Positions 59,629 to 64,000 of a stretch of DNA of 64,000 nt are shown in pieces. The stretch is taken from contig NZ_CP049259.1 of NCBI RefSeq assembly GCF_011047315.1, positions 744,001 through 808,000 of the forward strand, given 5' to 3'. Positions within the stretch are counted from its first letter, which is position 1. Each line of letters starts with the position of its first letter. Source of the stretch: Altererythrobacter sp. BO-6. GTDB lineage: Bacteria; Pseudomonadota; Alphaproteobacteria; Sphingomonadales; Sphingomonadaceae. A program made the position numbers and the translations under genes. The notes beneath the pieces were generated by a model. That model saw only the letters and a program-made list of their open reading frames with translations. It had not been told where the DNA came from and did no database searches.

Positions 59629-60233
59629 GCGAGCTCTACGATCGCCTTTCGCAACTGTACGAGCGCGGACACGCGCGCGAAATCCCTGACCTGATGAGCG
59701 ATGCCCGCTTTGCACAGGCCGGGCGCACCGCCGACGCCGCTGTGCTGATTGCCGTCACCGACAAACCCGACCCAGGTGTAATCCTCACCCAGCGGCCGCG
59801 CGACATGCGCGATCATCCCGGGCAGGTTGCCTTTCCCGGTGGCAAGATCGATCCCGGCGAGGATGCGATTGCGGCGGCCCTGCGCGAGGCGGAGGAAGAA
59901 ATCGCCCTGCCCAGCCACCATGTGCGCGTGATCGGCCCGACTGACCGCTACCAGACCGGCACCGGCTTCAACGTCACCCCGGTTCTGGGCGTGGTGCCGC
60001 CCGATCTGGAGCTAAGCCCTAACCCGACCGAGGTCGAGGCGTGGTTCGAAGCTCCGCTGCAGATGTTGCTCGAACGCGAGCACTGGCAGACGCATGAAGT
60101 GTTCTGGCGCGGCGAAATGCGGCGCTATCTTGAGCTGCATTACGATGGCTTCCGGATCTGGGGCGTGACTGCGGCGATCATCGCCAATCTCGCGCGCCGG
60201 ATTGCGCCAGAGGAGCTGGCCGATGTTCGCTAG
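59625..60233 (+). CDS. Nudix hydrolase, CoA pyrophosphatase-like
   Basis: A 202-residue Nudix enzyme. The Nudix box is intact: GGKIDPGEDAIAAALREAEE followed by EI, in the GX5EX7REUXEEXGU order. The surrounding VAFPGGKIDPGE and YQTGTGFNVTPVLGVVPP fit the CoA diphosphatase (NudL-like) subgroup, which trims CoA to 4'-phosphopantetheine. It starts in an ATGA overlap with DUF1285, and the CCA enzyme starts 11 bp before its stop, so the three genes form one operon. Confidence 0.92.
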   Translation: MSELYDRLSQLYERGHAREIPDLMSDARFAQAGRTADAAVLIAVTDKPDPGVILTQRPRDMRDHPGQVAFPGGKIDPGEDAIAAALREAEEEIALPSHHVRVIGPTDRYQTGTGFNVTPVLGVVPPDLELSPNPTEVEAWFEAPLQMLLEREHWQTHEVFWRGEMRRYLELHYDGFRIWGVTAAIIANLARRIAPEELADVR

Positions 60234-61413
60234 ACTGGCTGACGCTGCCTGGACCCGGCGCGAGGGGCTGCAAGCGCTCACCGCTGCGCTGGGCGCAGAC
60301 AACATGCGCTGGGTTGGCGGGGCGATCCGCGACAGCCTGCTCGGCAGCGACGTCAGCGATGTCGATTGCGCCACCAGGCTGCTGCCCGATGACGTCATGG
60401 AGCGCTGCCGCCTTGCCGGCATTCGCACGGTGCCGACCGGAATCGAGCACGGCACTGTAACTGCGATCCTCAAAGGCGGGCCGGTCGAGATCACCACGCT
60501 GCGGCGCGACGTATCGACGGATGGGCGGCGCGCCACCGTCGCCTTTGCGCAGGCGTGGGAAGAGGACGCGGCGCGGCGCGATTTCACCATCAACGCGCTC
60601 TACGCTCATCCCGAAACACTGGAGATCTTCGACTATTTCGGGGGGATGGACGATCTGGCTGCACGGCGCGTGCGCTTCATCGGCGATGCCCGCCAGCGCA
60701 TCCGCGAGGACCATCTGCGCATCCTGCGCTATTTCCGCTTCCAGGCGCGGTTCGGGGCAGAGCTGGATGCAGAGGCGGAAGAAGCCTGCGCTGAACTCGC
60801 GTCGACGCTCAAGGGCCTCAGCCGCGAACGCATCGCGATGGAGCTGACCGCGCTGCTGGCCTTGCCCGATCCGCATGCCACCGTGGCGCGGATGCGCCAG
60901 CTGGGCGTGCTGCAGGTAGTGCTGCCTGAGGCTTGCCCGCAGCATATCGAACTTCTGGGCCGGGTCATCGCTGCCGAACAGGAGCAAGGCTTCGCGCCTG
61001 ATCCCATGCGGCGGATGGCCGCGCTCTTGCCGCCGATTACCGAGGTCGCGGAAACTGTCGCTGCGCGGTTGCGGCTTTCGAAAACCCAGCGGGGCCACCT
61101 TGTCGCGGTGGCGGGTCGCAATCAGAGCGATCTCGCTGCCATGCATGCGCTGGCCTATGCCGAAACAGCCCCTGTCGCGATCGACCGGGTGCTGCTGCAA
61201 GGCGGCGATGCCGGCGGCTTGAAACATTGGGAAATCCCGCAATTCCCGCTCAAGGGCGGGGAGATCGTGGCGCGCGGGGTAACCGCCGGGCCAGAGGTCG
61301 CAAGAATGTTACGCCGGGTGGAGCAGCACTGGATCGAAGAAGGCTTCCCGCCGCGTGAGCGCGTAATGGAATTGCTCGACCGGGAACTCTCTGCCCGCAG
61401 CGGCATTTCTTAA
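60223..61413 (+). CDS. cca: CCA tRNA nucleotidyltransferase / poly(A) polymerase family
   Basis: A 396-residue class II nucleotidyltransferase-type enzyme that adds or repairs the CCA 3-prime end of tRNAs. The N-terminal head has WVGGAIRDSLLGSDVSDVDC with the metal-binding DxD, then ARRDFTINALYAHP. A helical C-terminal region follows (KTQRGHLVAVAGRNQSD). ATG 60223 is preceded by GAGGAG and was preferred to an earlier ATG. It shares an 11-bp overlap with the Nudix gene. Whether it is strictly CCA-adding or bifunctional is not decidable. Confidence 0.93.
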   Translation: MFARLADAAWTRREGLQALTAALGADNMRWVGGAIRDSLLGSDVSDVDCATRLLPDDVMERCRLAGIRTVPTGIEHGTVTAILKGGPVEITTLRRDVSTDGRRATVAFAQAWEEDAARRDFTINALYAHPETLEIFDYFGGMDDLAARRVRFIGDARQRIREDHLRILRYFRFQARFGAELDAEAEEACAELASTLKGLSRERIAMELTALLALPDPHATVARMRQLGVLQVVLPEACPQHIELLGRVIAAEQEQGFAPDPMRRMAALLPPITEVAETVAARLRLSKTQRGHLVAVAGRNQSDLAAMHALAYAETAPVAIDRVLLQGGDAGGLKHWEIPQFPLKGGEIVARGVTAGPEVARMLRRVEQHWIEEGFPPRERVMELLDRELSARSGIS

Positions 61414-61626
61414 TCGCAGCTTCAGGTCCATCGGGCCAAACGGGTGCCACGGTTGCCCCGCCACGCTTTGTCTGGCTATACGGCGTAACCATCGCGGCCC
61501 CAAGCGCGGCTGCGTTGAGGGATTCTGGCCTTTTTCAGTGTTCCGCCACAATTGAAACTGAAGTCCGGCGCGGCGCGAATTTCCGGATCGCGGCGCCGTT
61601 GGAATCGATTTGAACGGAGATTAGTG

Positions 61627-62175
61627 ATGAAATTTGCAAAGCTTGCCCTTCTGGCATCCGCGCTCGCCGCAACCCCGATCGCTGCGCAGGCGCAGGATGT
61701 GGGCGCCACCGTTTATGGCAATGATGGCCAGCCGATTGGCACGATCGAGAGCAATGACGGAACCAACGCCGTGCTGAGCACCGGCAAATACAGCGCCACG
61801 CTGCCGTTGAACGCGTTCGGCACGAGCGAGCAGGGGCCGACGCTCAACATCACCAAGGCCGCCATTGAAGAACAACTTGCCGCCGCCCAGGCCGCGCAGG
61901 AAGAGGCGATGGCCGAAGCCAAGGCAAAGGCTGAAGCCGAAGCCGCCGCTGCATTGGCCGCTGCACTGGTTGTCGGCGCACCGGTCGTAACTGCCGATGC
62001 GCAGTCGCTCGGCATGGTCGAGCAAATCGCCGGCCAGAACGTGGTGGTCAAGGGCGAGGACGAAACGCTGGTGACGCTGCCGGTTAACCTGCTGGCTGCC
62101 CATCCCGAAGGTGGGATCATGGCGCTGGCCAATTATGCGGACATCATGGCTGCGCTGGAAGCGGTAGGCGGCTAA
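61627..62175 (+). CDS. exported Ala/Glu/Lys-rich protein of unknown function
   Basis: A 182-residue secreted protein with the signal peptide MKFAKLALLASALAATPIAA. The mature part begins QDVGATVYGNDGQPIGTIES, contains an Ala/Glu/Lys-rich coiled-coil-like segment (EEAMAEAKAKAEAEAAAALA), and ends with a second strand-rich region (MVEQIAGQNVVVKGEDETLV). The first and last parts resemble each other loosely, as two PRC-barrel/SH3-like halves joined by a helix, though no family is claimed. It is transcribed alone with a 213-bp leader and is followed by a terminator shared with parC. Confidence 0.75.
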   Translation: MKFAKLALLASALAATPIAAQAQDVGATVYGNDGQPIGTIESNDGTNAVLSTGKYSATLPLNAFGTSEQGPTLNITKAAIEEQLAAAQAAQEEAMAEAKAKAEAEAAAALAAALVVGAPVVTADAQSLGMVEQIAGQNVVVKGEDETLVTLPVNLLAAHPEGGIMALANYADIMAALEAVGG

Positions 62176-62204
62176 GCTCGCGCAACCGCTAAGGCATTAT
62201 GGAG

Positions 62205-62238
62205 GGGCCGCGGGGACGACCTGCGGCCCTTTCTATTT
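62205..62238. terminator. bidirectional terminator between the exported protein gene and parC
   Basis: GGGCCGC at 62205-62211 pairs with GCGGCCC at 62223-62229 around an 11-nt loop, followed by a T-rich tract (TTTCTATTTT) on the plus strand. It sits between two convergent genes and can end both transcripts. Confidence 0.75.
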
Positions 62239-64000
62239 TCCGTCGATCCGTTCTTCCTTCGTCGGCGGTGGGCTGAAGCGGTTGTCCTTGGGGAAGCCCT
62301 GTGGCGGCAAACGCCCGGCCGCGCCGCGCGCCACCTTCCACTGCCAGATCTCGCTTTCGGTGCGGGTACGATCACCCTTGCCGCCCATCTGCCAGCTGAG
62401 CCCTTCGCTCAAGACGAAGGTCGTCGCATCCGACAGGCCGCCGTCGCGATAGCGCTGCAGCGTCACGCCCTGCCCGCGCGCCAGCACCGGCACTTCCTCA
62501 AGGTTGAACACCACCAGCTTGCGATTGTCGCCGACGCAGGCGACATGATCATGCCCTTGACCGATCGAATGCACGACATTGAGTTTCGCGCCGTCCTTCA
62601 GGTTCACCACCTGGCGACCCTTGCGGGTTTCGGCGAGCAACTCGCTTTCTTCCGCCACGAAACCCTTGCCCGGGGTCGATGCCAGCAGCAGCCGCGCGCC
62701 CGGCCGGTGCACCACCATGCCGGCGATCCCGGTTTCGGCCTCCAAGTCGACCATCGACTGCACCGGCTCGCCAAAGCCGCGTGCGCCCGGCAGCTTGTCC
62801 GCGCCAAGCGTGTAGAAACGGCCGTTTTCGGCGGCGATCAGGATCTTGTCCGTGGTCTGCGCGTGGGCGATGAAAGCCAGCCCATCGCCTTCCTTGTATT
62901 TGAATTCCTGGTCGAGCGGCACATGCCCGCTCGCCGCACGGATCCAGCCCTTTTGCGACAGGATCACCGTGACCGGCGCCTTTTCGATCATCGCGTCCAT
63001 GCTGAATTCAACCGCGGGCGCAGCTTCCTCGATCCGCGTGCGGCGTTTGCCCAGTGCGGTATCTTCGGCATACTCCTTGCGCAGATTGCCAAGGTCGCGC
63101 TTGAGCCGCGTGCGCTGGCGGGCCGGACTTTCCAGCAGCTTGTTGAGCTCGTCCTGCTCTTTCAGCAGGTCTTCCTTCTCCTGCCGCAGCTCCATTTCCT
63201 CAAGCTTGCGAAGTGAGCGAAGCCGCATGTTGAGGATGGCTTCGGCCTGCCGGTCAGTGAGGCTGAATTCCTCCATCATCACCGCCTTGGGATCATCCTC
63301 GTAACGGATGATCTCGATCACCCGGTCAAGGTTGAGGAAAGCGATGATATAGCCTTCGACCAGCTCCAGCCGCCGCGCGATCTGGTCAAGCCGGTGGCGG
63401 CTGCGCCGCTGCAAGATGTCGATCTGGCTGGCGACCCAGTTTTGCAGCAGCTCTTTCAGCCCCATCACCATCGGTGTGCGGCTGGCGTCAAGCACGTTGA
63501 GGTTGAGCCCGAAGCGGGTTTCGAGATCGGTCAGCTTGAAGACCGATTCCTTGAGCAGTTCGGGATCGACATTGCGGCTGCGCGGCACCAGCACGATGCG
63601 GATCTGCTCGTCGCTCTCGTCGCGCACATCCTCCAGGATCGGCACTTTCTTGTCGGCGATCGCCTGCGCGATCTGCTCGATCAGCTTGCCCTTCTGCACC
63701 TGGTAGGGGATTTCGGAGATCACCAGCTGCCACTGCCCGCCGCCCAGCCGCTCAATCCCGGCGTCGCGGTCGGCCGCGTCCTTCGCCTCTGCCGCATGGA
63801 ACACACCGCGCACGCGGAAGCTGCCGCGTCCGGTCTCGTAAGCGTTCGAAATAACGTCCCGGCTGTCGATGATCTGCCCGCCGGTCGGGAAATCAGGACC
63901 CTGGAAAAGCTCCATCAGCCGCGCGTGTTCGACGTGCGGGTTGTCGATCAGCTCCAGCGTGGCGTCGATGATTTCGGCGACGTTGTGGCTCGGGATATTG
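62233..64000 (-). CDS. parC: DNA topoisomerase IV subunit A, C-terminal part (cut by window end)
   Basis: Subunit A of topoisomerase IV, which unlinks sister chromosomes. The visible C-terminal part runs from within the winged-helix/tower region through coiled-coil arms (LTDRQAEAILNMRLRSLRKL, HRLDQIARRLELVEGYIIAF) to a beta-propeller C-terminal domain (VILSQKGWIRAASGHVPLDQ, GFGEPVQSMVDLEAETG). The gene continues off the right edge, so the active-site Tyr region is not seen. MELFQGPDFPTGGQIID is the earliest clear segment in the window. The ParC-type rather than GyrA-type tail (short, basic end) supports parC. Confidence 0.93.
   Translation of the reverse strand, partial: NIPSHNVAEIIDATLELIDNPHVEHARLMELFQGPDFPTGGQIIDSRDVISNAYETGRGSFRVRGVFHAAEAKDAADRDAGIERLGGGQWQLVISEIPYQVQKGKLIEQIAQAIADKKVPILEDVRDESDEQIRIVLVPRSRNVDPELLKESVFKLTDLETRFGLNLNVLDASRTPMVMGLKELLQNWVASQIDILQRRSRHRLDQIARRLELVEGYIIAFLNLDRVIEIIRYEDDPKAVMMEEFSLTDRQAEAILNMRLRSLRKLEEMELRQEKEDLLKEQDELNKLLESPARQRTRLKRDLGNLRKEYAEDTALGKRRTRIEEAAPAVEFSMDAMIEKAPVTVILSQKGWIRAASGHVPLDQEFKYKEGDGLAFIAHAQTTDKILIAAENGRFYTLGADKLPGARGFGEPVQSMVDLEAETGIAGMVVHRPGARLLLASTPGKGFVAEESELLAETRKGRQVVNLKDGAKLNVVHSIGQGHDHVACVGDNRKLVVFNLEEVPVLARGQGVTLQRYRDGGLSDATTFVLSEGLSWQMGGKGDRTRTESEIWQWKVARGAAGRLPPQGFPKDNRFSPPPTKEERIDGK

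Overview
The window is a GC-rich, densely packed chromosomal segment of an alphaproteobacterium. Its gene content points to the order Sphingomonadales, most likely an Erythrobacteraceae-type organism. The supporting features are a ccrM GANTC methyltransferase with CtrA-like and GANTC sites in its promoter, an infA-maf-RNase G-like-yacG block, an aa3-oxidase subunit IV-like gene ahead of pntAA, a carotenoid oxygenase, an ABA4-like membrane protein, large TonB-dependent receptors and an SO2930-type diheme cytochrome. The lineage is inferred from gene content only. I see no integrase, transposase, CRISPR array or prophage, so this is mostly core chromosome.

Layout. 0-4.7 kb: an iron-type TonB receptor plus PepSY membrane protein operon behind a Fur-box-like site, then a frameshifted universal stress protein. 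4.8-18.3 kb: carotenoid oxygenase, DEAD-box helicase, uvrC, an APC permease, a flavoprotein, a wax ester synthase/DGAT with a histone-H1-like tail, an alpha/beta hydrolase and a 941-residue TonB receptor with a Gly/Pro-rich insert. 18.4-25.5 kb: infA, maf, an RNase E/G relative, yacG and tRNA-Phe, then purC (frameshifted), an M16 peptidase (frameshifted), purS and purQ. 25.5-34 kb: a GGDEF-EAL protein, a GFA protein, an unknown gene, glmS, a DMT exporter, cpaF and a small membrane protein. 34-41 kb: a second DMT transporter, an entericidin-like lipopeptide, an acyl-CoA synthetase, ABA4-like and BASS transporter genes, an NAD(P)-binding protein, a dGTPase-like HD protein and an Asp/Glu racemase. 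41-44.3 kb: a translationally coupled three-gene unit (beta-helix protein, diheme cytochrome c, alpha/beta hydrolase). 44.4-47.8 kb: the proton-translocating transhydrogenase operon with two tiny extra membrane ORFs. 48-54.1 kb: an NtrC-like regulator, an SDR, folP and a metzincin-like protease. 54.2-57.2 kb: ccrM, a Ca2+/Na+ antiporter and rnhB. 57.2-62.2 kb: a PQQ sugar dehydrogenase, a GNAT protein, DUF1285, a Nudix hydrolase, a CCA-adding enzyme and a secreted Ala-rich protein. The right edge holds the C-terminal part of parC.

Three observations stand out. (1) The 204-bp region upstream of ccrM holds six GANTC sites within 153 bp, a near-consensus CtrA box and a perfect DnaA box. I counted none in the 1.15-kb ccrM gene and one in the next 0.94 kb, so this looks like a methylation-sensitive cell-cycle control hub. 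(2) The beta-helix/diheme cytochrome/hydrolase operon is a conserved-looking secreted redox unit of unknown function. (3) The transhydrogenase operon carries two single-helix micro-proteins that may be subunits.

Four genes (universal stress protein, purC, M16 peptidase, beta-helix protein) are each broken by one 1-nt indel, three of them in homopolymer runs. In each case a one-base correction restores a full-length family member. Sequencing error is the leading explanation, particularly for purC, and these should be verified before being called pseudogenes.
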